Shown: positions 1 through 12,287 of the stretch, one piece after another | How positions within the stretch are numbered: the first letter of the stretch is position 1 | How the letters are laid out: every line of letters begins with the position of its first letter | DNA from: Microdochium bolleyi | Taxonomy: Eukaryota > Ascomycota > Sordariomycetes > Xylariales > Microdochiaceae | Direction: 5' to 3' | DNA length: 64,000 nt | Assembly (NCBI GenBank): GCA_001566295.1 | Contig: KQ964245.1 | Coordinates: 315,524-379,523 of the forward strand | The notes under the pieces: generated by a model | Told to the model about the DNA's origin: nothing | Database searches by the model: none | What the model saw: only the letters and a program-made list of their open reading frames with translations | Program-made: the position numbers and the translations under genes

Positions 1-840
1 ACAGAGGCAACATGAGAACCAATCCCGCATGGTGACATCAACCGTGCTCCACTGCGATGCCACGTTATCTGATGGCACGCTCCGTGTACACGAGGTCTAT
101 AACACTATCGCTCTCCACGTACCTCACCAGCTATGGTGCCGAGGTCTCGCGAAGCGGATGTCCTCTGGATATCCTCATCATGCAATGAACGTGACGTCGC
201 CGACTGCTCTTCGAGTACTGGGTCATTGGTTTCTGAAGGCTGTGTTCCTCTGGCATCGCCGGCGCTTCTAGCAACAGTCATGGTGGCAGAGATCGGAGCC
301 ACCCGCCGTACTCTTCATCCGGCCTCCGAGTCTGAAATGGTAAGCAGACGGCTGGTCCAATAACACGAACGATGCCAGTCTCGTGGTATGCGTTTTGAGA
401 AATTACTCTGCGTCTATGTAGCACCATTTGAGCATATGCGGCCTTTTCTCTTGCTCCAATGGATTGGCACGCCTATTACAGATGGAAGATTGATCATTTG
501 TCCCCCGCACTCTGCGAATCTCGTTGTTTCTCTGTCGAGCATGAGCTTTTTAGGAGGGGATACAACCTTTCAAGTCGAAATATTTTATGCATCCGATTCG
601 GTCCCGTCTACCAGTTGGGTTTCCGATCTCATGATCATATCAAAGTTAGTATTAGCTGCTCATCAATGCTAGAAAGCTTCAAAAAAAAACAGAACATAAT
701 CGAGCCTTTCCTGAGACATTTGCGAGGATGAGGTAACCCGTTCCAGGAGAGGCTTCGTAAGGCCTTGCGTGGTGCATCAACAAGTCTGTCTTTCCTTGAA
801 GTGAAGAATGTGATCTGTTTATTTTGAAGGTAACATTGAT
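1..840. other. Left-edge non-coding stretch
   Basis: No convincing gene. The ORFs here are under 100 codons, overlap on both strands and carry no recognisable domain. The right part is the presumed 3' flank of the minus-strand DBR1 gene. An A-rich run lies near position 680. Confidence 0.5.
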
Positions 841-2758
841 TCATCGTCCCCTACCACGACCACCGCGACCTCGCCCTCTGCCTCTACCGCCGCCACCACC
901 GAAACCACGACGTCCGCCTCCGAGCCCTCCGCGACCACCTCTTCCCCCACCCCCACCAAAGCCTCCCCTATGTTCACTTGGTGGAGGCCCCCTAGCCATC
1001 CGCTCCGCCCGGTCCGTCTCGCTCGCGTCCCAGATGTTCTCGAGTCCGAGCATCGTGCAGAATTCGGCGGTCTGGTTGTTCGTGTACTCCTGCGGCTGGT
1101 AGTCGACCGTCTCCGGATCGCCCTCTTGGTGCGGCGGCGCCGTGATCTGGAAGTTGTGCGGGACGTCGAGCTTGTCCAGCGTGACAATGTTGGATTCGAT
1201 CCAGGCCCGCTCGGTGTCGATCTGGGCCGAGTATGTCGCCTCGCCGAGGTCCGGCGGCGGCATGGCGCTGCGATCGCCGATCTGCAGTGTTGGGTGGAAG
1301 ACGCGCGTGATGGCGAGCCACTCGGGGTCGTACTGGAGTTTGTAGCGGCAAGGGGCCGGTGTCGATGATGAAGTAGGGTCCTGCTCCTCGATGGTCGCTG
1401 CTGGCGATGGTTCAATGGGAGGATAGACTGTGAGATGAGCTGGATCCAGCGGGCTCAGGCTCGCCAGCTGGATGTATTTGCGGCCGGGGAGACACTTGTC
1501 GAGCGCCAGGAATCGGGTTGTGGTGTTTGTGATTGTGGGCGGGACTGGCTGGCCTGGTGTCGACTTTGGAGCTTGGGGTGCGGGTTTGGCGAATGACGCT
1601 GGCAGCTGGGCTCTAAGCTCTTCTGATATGCCGGCAACTGTTGTGTCGGCTTTTGTGGCGCCCGCTGGCTCTGCTGGCTCGTGGGTAGATGGTTTCTCAT
1701 CCTTGACTTCAGTGTCGATTTTATTTTCGTCGCTGTCGTCGTCGTCCATGTCAAGGTCAATCTCGTCTGGGTTCGCTGCCGTCTCGCTGGCTGTAGAGTT
1801 TGATGTCTGAACGGCTGCAGGAGCGGGCTCCTCGGCCTTGTCTGAGCTATCGACACTTTTATTGACACCATTCTGTGACGAAGGGGCATCGTACGTCTTG
1901 ACCGCGGAGAACTTGCAGTGCATGTGCGCCGAGAACCAGTACGCAGGCCGCAGGCGATCCATGACATATGTCGCCGCCGGGTTGCCCAGGCTGCCGTCCT
2001 TGCTCTCCCGCTCGAAGTCGGGCTTCATCTTCCACAGCGCCCGGGCGTTGCCATGGTTTTCGACCGCCCTCGGCCAGTCGTGGCTCAGGCCGACGTCGAC
2101 CTGCTCGCGGATCTGCAGCAGCTTGCGCACATCGACCTCGCGGACGTGGTAGAAGCTCTTGATGTCGTCCTGGCTGAAGGGCAGTCTTTCGTGGTGGGGC
2201 TTGCGGTAGTCGAAGCCCTTCCAGATGCCGCTCATGCCGGCTATGCGCAGGGGGCCGAAGCGCAGAACATTGGCGGCGCCGAGGTAGTAAATGTTGGGCG
2301 CAACCCAGCCGCCATAGTAGAGCTCCCACAAGTAGCTGCTGGCTTCGTGGTTGCCGGCGATGAAGATGGTCAGATATGGCGCAGTCTTGGTGCCGTTGTA
2401 GTATGCCGGGAAGTCGCCGAGCTCGCGGTACTTGACCGGCACTGACATGACCGAGAGGTCAGCAGCATTACGCACGGCCTGGCGAATAGAGCATTAGCAT
2501 TGCTGGGACCAGAGTGGCTTAAGAACGGGGTTGGGCACCTCGAAGTCGCCGCCGATGATGAGCAGGTCGACGCCATCCCATCCTCGGGCCTTTGCCGAGT
2601 TGCCAACAGAGGCGTAGATTGCATCCAACGTGCCGTGTCCCTGTCAAGTGTATTCGTAGTCAGTAAATCTGTGTCATGATGTGTGGCCCTGTGTGAGCCC
2701 TTACGCATCCTTCGACGGCAACCCTGACCCCCTCACTTTCGAAGGCGTGGCTCTCCAT
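841..2758 (-). CDS. DBR1: RNA lariat debranching enzyme
   Basis: Hydrolyses the 2'-5' bond of excised intron lariats in the nucleus, so that introns can be turned over. I read three exons, complement(2705..2758, 2539..2640, 841..2478), giving 597 aa with introns of 64 and 60 nt. Metallophosphoesterase motifs are visible: the N-terminal VAVEGCGHG (residues 13-21), GGDFE (D50), GNHEA (N95/H96), SHDWPR (H185) and SAHMHCKF (H237/H239). The DBR1 C-terminal domain follows, after an acidic low-complexity linker. The last 40 or so residues are a Gly/Arg (RGG/RGR) tail, which suggests RNA binding. The start at 2758 is preferred because the short first exon restores the conserved N-terminal beta strand and splices in phase 0. 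Family assignment is firm; the exact exon edges are inferred from splice signals. Confidence 0.93.
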
Positions 2759-3892
2759 GATGCCGTGCAATGTTGTCGATCACGGCTGGGGCTGTTGTTG
2801 GAAGTACCTCCAGGGCTGGCTTTGATGCGACCCATGTACGGCGGTGGTGGTACTGTTTGGATGCAGCTCGTCCACACGCGCAGATGGAAATTTGAGTGGG
2901 CCTTGCCATGGCACGCTCCGGGTTCTACCTTCACAGCTCAAGCATCGGGGAGCGAGTTGTCATCTACCACGTCTCAATCAGATCTTTGTATGTCTCACGC
3001 GGTGCCGCCTTTCTCAGTTCTTCTACGTGTAGCTATGACTCCCGAAGGCTGTTAATCCACGGCCTCCAAGTCGTCAGTCTGGGATCTTCTATGGCTCGCT
3101 GTGGTCATTGAGAAGCCAGTTCCAGACATTGCTCTATGTCCAAGCTGAAAGACTACTAGGACCAATCTGCGCCTCCTTCGGCCTTCTGCTTTCTTGGGGT
3201 GTTCCAAGGGATGCAGCTGGAGCTATGGCATGCTTGCGGCTGCGCTTGCCCTCCCTTACGCTGGGCCCGGGGTTTTCACACCTGCCGAGCTGGCTGGTCG
3301 CCAACGAACTCGTCGTGGAGAACGGCTTGCATACAGCCAACCTTGGAAGACGACTCGAAGCAGCGACCTGGAGCGACCTGCAGAAGCAGCACAACGACAA
3401 ATGACCGATTTCTTCGCTACATGTGCATATCAGACTCGGCAAGCTGCAAGACCAGTAGCTCTCCCGCGTGGCGCAAAGCGTGTCTCAATTGTCGCGCGCG
3501 CCTGAGACATCAACGACTGCCCGGGTGATGTCGCACACCACGGCGTACTACGATTCGCCTTGTCAACCTTTGCAGCGGAGCTACAGAGAAGAAATTCCAT
3601 GTGTCCCTCCAATCTTGAGCACGCACTTTGACGTCTCAGGCAGATCCCGACTTGGCAGTCGCCCTCACGCGCGTGCCTTCCCTTGTTTCCATTGTTCGGT
3701 CCACGCAGCTGCATCTCCTGCCCAAGTCCCCCTTTTGTGACAATGCCGGGCAACCGCAGGCCTTGCCAAGTAATCGTCCTCCTCCAATTCAGCCTCGATG
3801 CTGGATGCCGGCCCTGATCATTCCATGATTTCAGGACTCGACCCGGTCACACAGCACGCCGCAAGATATCTCGCCCAGGATCTCGGGCCGCG
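2759..3892. other. Intergenic between DBR1 and arylsulfotransferase gene
   Basis: Divergent spacer of about 1.1 kb containing the 5' flanks of both neighbours. Several overlapping ORFs of about 100 codons occur on both strands, but none shows a domain or a convincing exon structure. I see no repeat or RNA gene. Confidence 0.5.
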
Positions 3893-5577
3893 ATGGCTGG
3901 CGGTTGTCCAGGTTTCAAAATGGTCCCCACGCTCACTTCAGTTCTGCTCTACCTCTGGCTCCTCGCCAGTCACGCAACACGCGTCTCTGCCGACGCGTCT
4001 GTCATCACAGATGCCGAGGCCTACAATCGCGGCGACTATGGCCAGTGGCCTACGCAAACATACCACACGCTCGATGTCAGGACACCTCGGTGGTTCATCC
4101 ACCACTTTGACCGCGAACGAGCCAGCCCAGAATCACACATCTTCATGGCCCCCATCATACGCGATCAGGGTCGAGCGCCGATGATCTTCGACGCCAATGA
4201 CCTCAGCCTCGTCTATACGGACCCTGCATGGCGAGGCGGCAACGACGTCAAGTTGCAGTGGTACGAGAACAAGATTTACATGACCTTCTTCTCAGGACAG
4301 GACTTCACCACCCACGCCAGTGGCGGGGGCGTCATGCTCGACGACTCCTACAACTCCGTATTCAATATCACCACTGTTGGCTTCCAAACAGGCGCAGACA
4401 GTCATGAGTTCCAGCTAACGGTAGATGGCGGCGCGATTCTCATCAACTACCACACCACCAACATGAGCACTACCTCTATGGGAGGAACAGAGAATGGGCT
4501 GGTCTTCACCTGCGCTTTCCAAGAGATTGACGTACGCACCAATGAGGTGCGTTTCTCGTGGAAAGCGCTGGATCACTTTGACATCACGGAGTCCCTTGGC
4601 GACAAATACAAGGAGAGAAACGACGGTTGGGATTGGTTCCACTTGAACGCGGTTTCAAAGACAACGAACGGCGACTTTCTGATATCCGTCCGCCATCTCA
4701 AAATGATTGCCCTGATCAGTGGTCAAGATGGACACGTCATCTGGCAACTTGGCGGTATCAACAACAGCTTCAAGGATCTTAGTGGTGGACGGGCGACCAA
4801 CTTTGGTTTTCAACACAACGCGCGGTTCGTCGACGATACCATGACTGAGATGACGCTCTTCGACAATCAGGCAATGCACCCTGATGCTAAGACGCCAGGC
4901 TGCAAAGAGAGATGTTCCAGGGGACTTCGTCTCAGACTCGACTACGACAACATGACGGCTGAAGTAGTGTCCGAACTGCGGCATCCGCACAGCGTGCAAG
5001 CTTGGGCCGAAGGCAGCTACTACTTGCTGCCCAGTGGCCATGTCATGATGGCTTGGGGTGTCGTTCCGTCGTTCACAGAGTACAGCCCCGAAGGAGAAGT
5101 TGTCATGAACATCCAGAGCGCTGCATGGAACACAACCGAGATTGGCGGCAGTCATATCTACAGGGTGTATAAGGCCAACTGGACCGCTACGCCTGAGTGG
5201 GCGCCGAAGATCGCAGTCGCCGACGCCATGGTTTGCGTCAGCTGGAACGGCGCCACCGAGGTCAATCAATGGACTCTGGTACATCTCATTCGTCGCGTAT
5301 TTTGTTTTTGCATAGCTAAGCTGACACTTCACAGTACTCTGGCGATAAGCGAATCGATGTCAATGTTAAGACCGCGACAGTTTTCAAGACTGGATTCGAA
5401 ACGTGCATAACACGGCCTGGAGAAGCTCCATTCCTGCGAGCCGAAGCCTTGGATCGGGGAGGCGAAACGATTGGTCGGACTGACGTTGTTGAGGTGCCTA
5501 GTGGCCGCCTCAAGCCTGCTGGCCTTGGTCCTCGACATCACCATCACCACTCAAACCCGCGACAAGTGAAGTCATGA
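3893..5577 (+). CDS. Arylsulfotransferase-like secreted protein (ASST family, fungal type)
   Basis: Two exons, join(3893..5278, 5335..5577), with a 56-nt GT-AG intron; 542 aa. A hydrophobic leader (MVPTLTSVLLYLWLLASHA) starts at the second Met, residue 10 (position 3920). That Met may be the true start and predicts secretion. The body resembles the fungal arylsulfotransferase (ASST, Arylsulfotran_2) beta-propeller family. Supporting stretches are DSHEFQLTVDGGAILINYHT, WDWFHLNAVSKTTNGDFLIS, HVIWQLGG, FQHNARF and LPSGHVMMAWG, with His and Trp spaced as in blades. N-x-S/T sites are frequent (FNITT, NMSTT, NNSFK, NMTAE, WNTTE, NWTAT), as expected of a secretory glycoprotein. The C terminus has a His-rich patch (RHHHHHSNPR). 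Substrate is unknown, and sulfotransferase activity has not been established for this fungal branch as far as I know. Confidence 0.8.
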
Positions 5578-6478
5578 TCGGCATCACTCACGGTCGACAC
5601 CGCATGTATTGCCATTGATAGATTTTCGTTCACTCATCGCAAGACGTAGCCTCTATCTACGGCAACCACATCTCATGAATATGTATCGATCAGGTCTCGA
5701 CGACAGACATGCAACCAGCGCAACTAACCACAACGATTTTTACGACTTTATACTTGCAAGTGTCCACTTTCGCGTAAAAGTCATGGACATTCCTGTGATA
5801 GTTTTGCGCGCCCACAGAGCACAATAGCATCGTGGACTCTGGACCCTAATCAGATCTTTGTTTCATCGCAGGCGTTCGACACAGAGTGTAGCTTTCCGTG
5901 TGCATCATGAAATGCTCTGATGATCTATCAGCCTGTCAATGGAAGAATTAAAAGTTGCAACTTACTATTACGGGAAACACCTTGGTCAGAGCTTACTAAA
6001 TCTCCATCATGCAGCGAAGTGCGCTACTGCACCACCCACCATGACATAATGTCATCAAATATGGGGTAGAAAGTGGTCACCGAATCACAACTAGTCACCC
6101 ACCCGCATGTTACGATCATCTGCCGGCCTGCTGCCTGGCGTGTGGGTATCAACCCTTCATACATACCTGTTTCTGTCCAACAACGAGGAGAGATACTGTC
6201 GCAGAGCAACAAGCAGTAGAATGCCAAGCATCTGCCTGGAGGTTGTACTGGCTTTTCTTCAACCCCGGTAAACGGAGCACCGTCATCTCCTACAAATCTA
6301 CCTTGTCTGTGCTACCTTGTGGTTTCTCAGCGTTTGCTGCGGTACGCGCCAGCCCCTGCATGAATTCCGAGCATCTCGGACAGTGAAACAACTCCCCAGG
6401 GGAGACATTGAAGCCAGTTTGTGGTATAGCCTTATCAGCGCAACAAAGACGCGAAACATTCGCAGAAGCGAGCAAAAG
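5578..6478. other. Intergenic, relatively AT-rich
   Basis: Lies between two plus-strand genes. It contains the 3' flank of the arylsulfotransferase-like gene and the upstream region of the GH72-like gene. Base composition at about 5830-6060 is more AT-rich than the neighbouring coding DNA. No gene or repeat supported. Confidence 0.45.
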
Positions 6479-8896
6479 ATGGAGCCGGTCACCATCTTGG
6501 GAAGATACTTCTACAAGGGAGATAGACGGGTGAGTGCCGCCCGTTCTCTTGTCACTCAAACCCTCTTTGTGTTTTCGACAACACTGTCGCACGGCCTTGC
6601 CCCTCCATATCTTGTGGCAGACTTCCCTTGACGGTATTACATGCAAGGAAATCTTGATCGTGGCTCTGAGTTTATATCATTGTCACAAATCCGTTCCCCC
6701 GAGAACTAATTACTCGTCTCCCATCTCTCCCGAGGTTGCATCATGACTTGCTAGACGCTGACCCTTCGCATTTCACAGTTTCTCCTCAATGGCGTCGTGT
6801 ACCAGCTACACCAAGCCAGCTCGGCGGCTCCCGCCGGCGAGCCGCGCTCGACGAGGGACGCACTGGCCGATGAGAACTTGGATACTCTCGAGCGCTGCAT
6901 GCCGTTGTTCAGAGAGCTGGAGCTCAATGTTCTGTTCGTCTGTAGGTTGATTCTTCCACATATATTTCTGCCTGCGTGAGCGTGTGAATGAGTTGGGGCC
7001 GAGATCTTGGCTGGCGTTACCGGACGCGATTCTATGGCCCAGCATGACCGCCAACGGAACAGACAAGGAGACCGTAAACTCCCTCGAACACGCAGATTGA
7101 CGTGTAGACTTGTAGTCTGGATTGATCCGAGGAAGAACCATGACGCCGCTATGGCCCTACTGGCAGAGGCTGGGATCTACGTCCTCGTCGTAAGTCTGCT
7201 CTCCTACCCGCTTGATCATTTCCGTGGCATATTCTCGATGATTGGCCTTGCTGAACATCCTATCTTCAATAGTCCGTCGCTGATCCTCACCACGCGGTCA
7301 ACCGCGCCACGCCGCTGGCGTCGTACAGCGATCCGGTGAATCTGCAGCACTGGTTCCGCGTGGTCGACGTAATGGCGCGCTACACCAACACTCTGGGCCT
7401 GCTTGTCGGAAACGAGGTCATAAACGCCGTGGCGTCGACGGGACTTGCGCCGCCGGTGCTACGGGCTGTGACGAGGGACCTAAAGCGGTACATGCGGCTG
7501 TGTGCGGAGGTCGACGCCGGTGTTGGCGAGGATGGAGACGGTGCTGGCAATGGTGTCGAGGGCGAGCAGCCATCGAGTTCACCGCGAACGCCCATGGTTA
7601 GTGGATCGCAGACTTCCACGGGCAACAGCGCTGTGATCACATCGCAGCAGCGACAAGAGTACAAGCGACGAGGCAGACGTGTCCTGCCGCTCGGATACTC
7701 GGCTGCCGATGTGCTCAGTGTCCGGCAGCAGACTTTTGACTATTTCGTTGCCGGGCCGGAGGTGGAGGCACTGGATTTCTTCGCCGTAAGATAAAAACCT
7801 TTTCCGCCTGTCTTCCTAGCGTTCTTGTGGTGTTCATTCACTAACGTATGTCCGGTGACAGTTTAACAACTACTCTTGGGTCGGGCGAGCCTCGATACAG
7901 ATCGCTGGCTGGGACCATACCGTAAGTGCCAGGCGATATGCTATCACCCTCCCAAGCTCTTGCAAAGCACGCAAGCAGCACAACAACCAGGTTTTTCTTC
8001 TCGTAAGAAGGATCTCGGGAAGACCACCAGCCTGTCCATTCATTCGCGCACGTACACACGAACCGAGAGAAGACCCGCATAATACACACAAAGACCACTA
8101 ACAAGACTGCATTGCGACTTGAACAACACAGATCCGATCGTTCTCCCACAGCCCCGTGCCCGTATTCTTTTCCGAGTACGGCGCGCAGATCGGCCAGCCG
8201 CGCATCTTCGAGGAAACGCGCGCGCTGTATTCACCTGCCATGACCGGCGTCTTCTCGGGCGGCATCGTGTATGAGTGGTTTTACGGCAGCAACCGGTACG
8301 GGCTGGTCAATCTAGCGAGGAGGATTCCTGCTGTTAGAGAAAGACCGAAGCAGAGGAGAGAGCAACCGCTGGCAGGGGGGTTTCAGGACGGTGAGAAGTG
8401 GACAAAGGGCAGGCTGCGGAAGCGAGAGGTGCGACGGGAAGAGCAGTTTACACTGAGGCAAGTAGAGAGCCATGCTGCAGCGGAGGCGGTGACGGCGAAC
8501 ACGAGCCGTAGCCCTACGAGAGACGAGGAGGATGGAGACCCGCCAGAGAGCGACAATGACGGTGGCGAGGACAGCGAGTATGAGGGGCCGCTGCCACCCG
8601 CCGGCGAGCCTGTCGAAGTCCTCCAGAAACGCATCGACTTTGAGAACCTACGGCGGTCGCTCATGACGTGCCGGGATAAGCGTCACCCGTCGTCGACAGC
8701 AGCGGCCGAGGTGGTCGAGGTGGCGGATCGGCCTCCCTTCCCACCGACCGGTCCCAACTGGCACGCAACGCCCGATGGTGTCCCTCCAAGTCCGCTGGAC
8801 TGGGATGAGGTGCGCGCTCAGTTACTTGCCGATCGGGAGTGGGTAGATATTGGTGCTGAGATTGGTGTTGATAGTGATGGTTCGGGGGAAGAGTAA
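6479..8896 (+). CDS. Divergent GH72 beta-1,3-glucanosyltransferase-like protein without signal peptide
   Basis: Six exons, join(6479..6529, 6779..6941, 7116..7189, 7273..7785, 7862..7921, 8132..8896); 541 aa. GH72 enzymes (Gas/Gel/Phr) split and rejoin cell-wall beta-1,3-glucan. The fold is traceable: GRYFYKGDRRFLLNGVVYQL at the N terminus, ELELNVLFVFWIDP, HDAAMALLAEAGIYVLV, VADPHHAVNR, the acid/base Glu in LVGNEVIN (E144), GYSAADV, the aromatic FNNYSWVG, and the nucleophile Glu in VPVFFSEYG (E302), then GVFSGGIVYEWF. Unlike classical members it has no N-terminal signal peptide and no GPI-anchor signal, and it ends in an acidic, low-complexity tail of about 190 residues. The start is the only ATG that gives the conserved first strand. 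The 249-nt first intron is long and could hide an alternative 5' exon. Family call good; enzymatic activity uncertain. Confidence 0.78.
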
Positions 8897-9308
8897 GAAG
8901 TCCGGCTCAAGGGAGAATCAAAGACTGTTTTCGGTCATTTTTGGCCTTGTCGGCTTGCAGAGTGACCCTTTAAGCTCCATTACGGGGACTGGAAGTGCCC
9001 TGTCTCTTTATTACGCGCGGTGTCTGCGATGGTCGCCGGGTCTGAGGACTTCAACTCGAGGCACAATTTGAGCCGCCGTACACAGACTCCAGTATACCGG
9101 TCCACGAACAGTGACGGTAGACAAGACGGCCCAAAAGGCGCCAATAGAAATACTGTACAGTCTATAAATGCGAAGTACGAGAGAGTGGTTGTTCTTACCA
9201 AAGCAAACTTCCAGCGAGACCCCAGACGCCAGAACAATGCAACACCATACACCGGAACCAGATGGGAACCAAACTTGATCGAAACTAGCCCCTCAAGGTA
9301 CTTTCCAA
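8897..9308. other. Convergent intergenic spacer
   Basis: Shared 3' flank of the GH72-like gene (+) and the alpha/beta hydrolase gene (-). No feature seen apart from short unsupported ORFs. Confidence 0.5.
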
Positions 9309-10468
9309 TTACAGCTGCTCCAGGAACCTCGCCAACTTCTCGGCGCCGACCTCCCACATCGTGTCGTTCTGCAGGTGGTGGCCCGCGCCTTGGACATACG
9401 CGAGCTGGACGCCGTGGCCGGCGTTGTCGAGCTCCGAGCCGGAGCCGGAGCCCGCCGCCACGAGCGGCCTGATCGACCCGTTGTCATCCTTGGCCTCGAT
9501 CCCGCCTTCCCTCCCAGCGATCTCCGAGAATGCGGTTCGGAACGTCAGCGCGGACTTCTCCTGCACGCTGCGCGTCATCAGCTTGTCCCCCGTGCCCGCC
9601 ATGATGAGCACCCTCTCGCCGCCGCCGCTGCCCCAGCCGGTGATGTTACGCAGGATCTTCCTCGCGTCGGTGAAGGGCAGCAGCATCCCCAGGGGCCACA
9701 GGAAGGACTCGTAGCGGTTCAGATGGGCGGTGAACTCGGCAAGCTCGGCGTCCGGGTAGGAGTCGCTGAAGAATGCCTGGCGGACCAGGAAGGGGTGCGA
9801 GAGAGGCGAGTTGGAGTGCCACCCGTGGAAGAGCATCCGGATGGAGAACCAAGGGTCGAAGCACGCCCAGTTGAAGTATACGCCGTAGCTATATCGTGGG
9901 CATCAGAATTCCATGTCAGTCATCGTTCGTGGATGAGCGGTAGTGGTCCTAGAGAAATGACTTACGAGCCGGTGCCCGGCACCGCACCGAGCAGGGCCAG
10001 ACCCTGGACCTTGACGTCGCCCTCGTTGAGCAGGAGCTGGCTCAGCCCGCCGCCGCTCGAATGGCCCACGAGCACGACCTGCTTGCCGCCCTCCTTCTCC
10101 TCGACGGCCTTGATGCCCGCGACCAGATCGTCGCCGAGGTCGCGCTTGGTCACGGTGTACAGCATCCTCAGGAAGCTGGGGTGCCAGCTGTTGCCGTGGC
10201 CGCGGGTCGACACGGCGTAGCTCGCGATGCCCCGGCCCGCGAGGTACCGCATGTAGGGCGTCCAGACCCAGGCGCAGCCCATGCCGCCGTGGGCGAAGAC
10301 GACGGGCGGGACAGAGCTGTTGCGTTCGGCGGGCTGGATGGAGAGCAGCTCAATGTCGCCGGATGGGGTCTTGATGAAGTCCCGCTCGAAGCCCGCGGGA
10401 GGGGGCGGGACAGGGCCCGAAGGCCGCGTCCAGGAGATGTAGTTGTAGCTCAGGTAGAAGTTGAACAT
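9309..10468 (-). CDS. Alpha/beta hydrolase fold protein
   Basis: Two exons, complement(9966..10468, 9309..9888), with a 77-nt intron; 360 aa. The oxyanion region HGGMGCAW (about residues 60-67) and the nucleophile elbow GHSSGG (Ser137 in G-x-S-x-G) identify an alpha/beta hydrolase. The catalytic His is probably one of the pair in GAGHHLQND near the C terminus. The acid is likely in the GTGDKLMTR segment. No signal peptide or clear membrane anchor; the N terminus is aromatic-rich (MFNFYLSYNYISW). Substrate cannot be told from sequence: lipase, esterase or epoxide-hydrolase-like are all possible. Transcribed convergently with the GH72-like gene. Confidence 0.85.
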
Positions 10469-11198
10469 TTGTGGTGCTGTGCTTGAGGGCTGTTTGTTGT
10501 CGTTTGGAGTTTGTGTCTATCGTGTCTCTGATAACACACAGAGCGGTATGAGGCACTGTCACGCGGGGGGGTCGCGACTTTTATATCACCAAGCAAGAGG
10601 CCGGGACATGAACACGGCGGAGGAGACCGGGCCGCACAATGCACGAGCGAGCCCGGAAGAGTCACACCTCGGAGCAGGCCGTGTCGTGGTTGGAGGCAGC
10701 TGAAGACGAGGCGCTGCTTGGCGTCACAGCCCAGCCACTAGGCTCCCTGCTCACCTTGGGGGCAGGCTCAAGCTTTGAGAGGGCCGGCATTGCTGGAAGC
10801 GTGCATTTGACGCTGGCGCGTGGAACGTGGTACTGCGGCTGAGAGGTGTCGATTACCCACCCTAGGGTGGCCTACTGGTGGGTTTTGTCCGAGTCGGACC
10901 TCAGCCGCCTCCGTGCATGAGCATGACGCAGATTGTTTGACGAGGTCGTGACAATGTGAATTTGAAGGCCGATGGTCGAAAGCCGACATCAGCGAACGAA
11001 GTCCGTGATGTGGTTTGATGAGTCGAGTGCCTTGTCGACCATTCCAAGGTCGAGAATGGCTGCTGCAGAGTGGGTCTGGGCCATCCGTCCTCAAGGTTTT
11101 CTGCCACGCTCACGAAGCGCGTCTTCCACGACTGCAACATAACACTGGCTGCTGCTTGCGCCCTCCCTCCCTCGCACAGCTGCAGCTTCAGGTCCGCG
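10469..11198. promoter_or_regulatory. Divergent promoter region, hydrolase (-) / Rpr2-type gene (+)
   Basis: Head-to-head spacer of 730 bp that must carry both promoters. The plus-side 5' leader is pyrimidine-rich just before the ATG at 11199. No specific operator recognised. Confidence 0.4.
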
Positions 11199-11846
11199 AT
11201 GGCTGCCCTCACAGACAGCCTGCCGGCCAGCCTGGTCTTCCTCACCGATGCCGCACACCTGCTGGCGGCCTCTTCCCCGGAAACGTCCGCCCATCTCATG
11301 GCCCGGCGCAATGCCCTCATGGCCGGCACCGGCCTCGTCGTCTCAGACACCCAGCGCCAGCACGCCTGCACCGCCTGTGGCCACATCATGGTCCCTGGCC
11401 ACGGCGATGTCCTCAGCCTCGACTCCCAGAGGGCTGCTCTCCGCAGGCGCACAAGGACGCGCAAGCTAGTCGTCAGCAACAACAACAGCTGCGGCAAAGG
11501 CCGTTCCAGCTCCCCCAGAGACCGCGCTAAGCGTCTCGAGTGTGCCATGTGTACGAGCTACACAGACATCAGACTGCCTCCAGCTCCCAAAATCACCAGG
11601 CACCGCCATCCTCTTGTCACAGCCGCGAGCAGCAAGACTGCGGTTGTCCCCATGGCCGCAACCCCGGCAGCTGCTCCGTCTTCCGCCGCCACACCGGAGC
11701 CGCCAAAGCCGGCATCGGTCAACGCCAGCAGCAAGAAGCGGGCCAAGAGCAGGAAGCAGGGCTTGCAAGCTCTCCTCCAGCAGTCCCGCTCCTCGACGCC
11801 TCAGTCTGGTCTTGGCCTGAGCCTGGCCGACTTCATGAAGAAGTGA
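11199..11846 (+). CDS. RNase P/MRP protein subunit, Rpr2/Snm1/Rpp21 type
   Basis: Single exon, 215 aa. Rpr2/Rpp21/Snm1 proteins are small zinc-binding subunits of the ribonucleoprotein enzymes that process tRNA (RNase P) or rRNA (RNase MRP). The N-terminal helical segment (LVFLTDAAHLLAASSPETSAHLMARR) is followed by two Cys pairs, CTACGH (about residue 60) and ECAMC (about residue 114), which form the expected zinc ribbon. Basic, low-complexity sequence (SSKKRAKSRKQG) follows, and a short conserved-looking end (LSLADFMKK). The start at 11199 excludes an upstream in-frame extension without family similarity. Whether it is the P (Rpr2) or MRP (Snm1) paralogue cannot be decided here; the long C-terminal tail leans towards Snm1. 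Confidence 0.75.
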   Translation: MAALTDSLPASLVFLTDAAHLLAASSPETSAHLMARRNALMAGTGLVVSDTQRQHACTACGHIMVPGHGDVLSLDSQRAALRRRTRTRKLVVSNNNSCGKGRSSSPRDRAKRLECAMCTSYTDIRLPPAPKITRHRHPLVTAASSKTAVVPMAATPAAAPSSAATPEPPKPASVNASSKKRAKSRKQGLQALLQQSRSSTPQSGLGLSLADFMKK

Positions 11847-12287
11847 CAATCTACGGACGACACTCTGCATCCAACCACGATTATCCTAGGCTGCCCTTGG
11901 GTACATATGGCATTCGTTGTGGCTGCTTGTGGTTGGACGGGGAATATTCTCGAAGGCTGTAGCACCCTGAAGACCTCCACAGCGCGTGTGGACCCCGGCC
12001 GAGGCGCTGGTCCCTGCCCGGGCTAGTGGACCGATGACATCGCAAGCGCTGCGTGACCCCGCGTCGCACCCCAAAAATTGCCCCTCCAAAGTTTTTTTTC
12101 TTGCCGTGATGGCCTGGTTGATAAGCACGTCGCCAGCAACAGACCCGCCAGTCCAGTCAAGCTCGACATCACCAGTTCACTGACCGCATTCCTCGCGTCA
12201 TTTACTCCAATCGACATCTCACAGCCGATATCACCGTCGCGACACTCGAGTACACACAGAAGACAGATCGCCAACCTTTCATACACA
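11847..12287. other. Intergenic, Rpr2-type gene to ZPR1
   Basis: Tandem spacer holding the 3' end of the Rpr2-type gene and the ZPR1 promoter and leader. A short T run lies near 12092. Nothing else seen. Confidence 0.5.
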
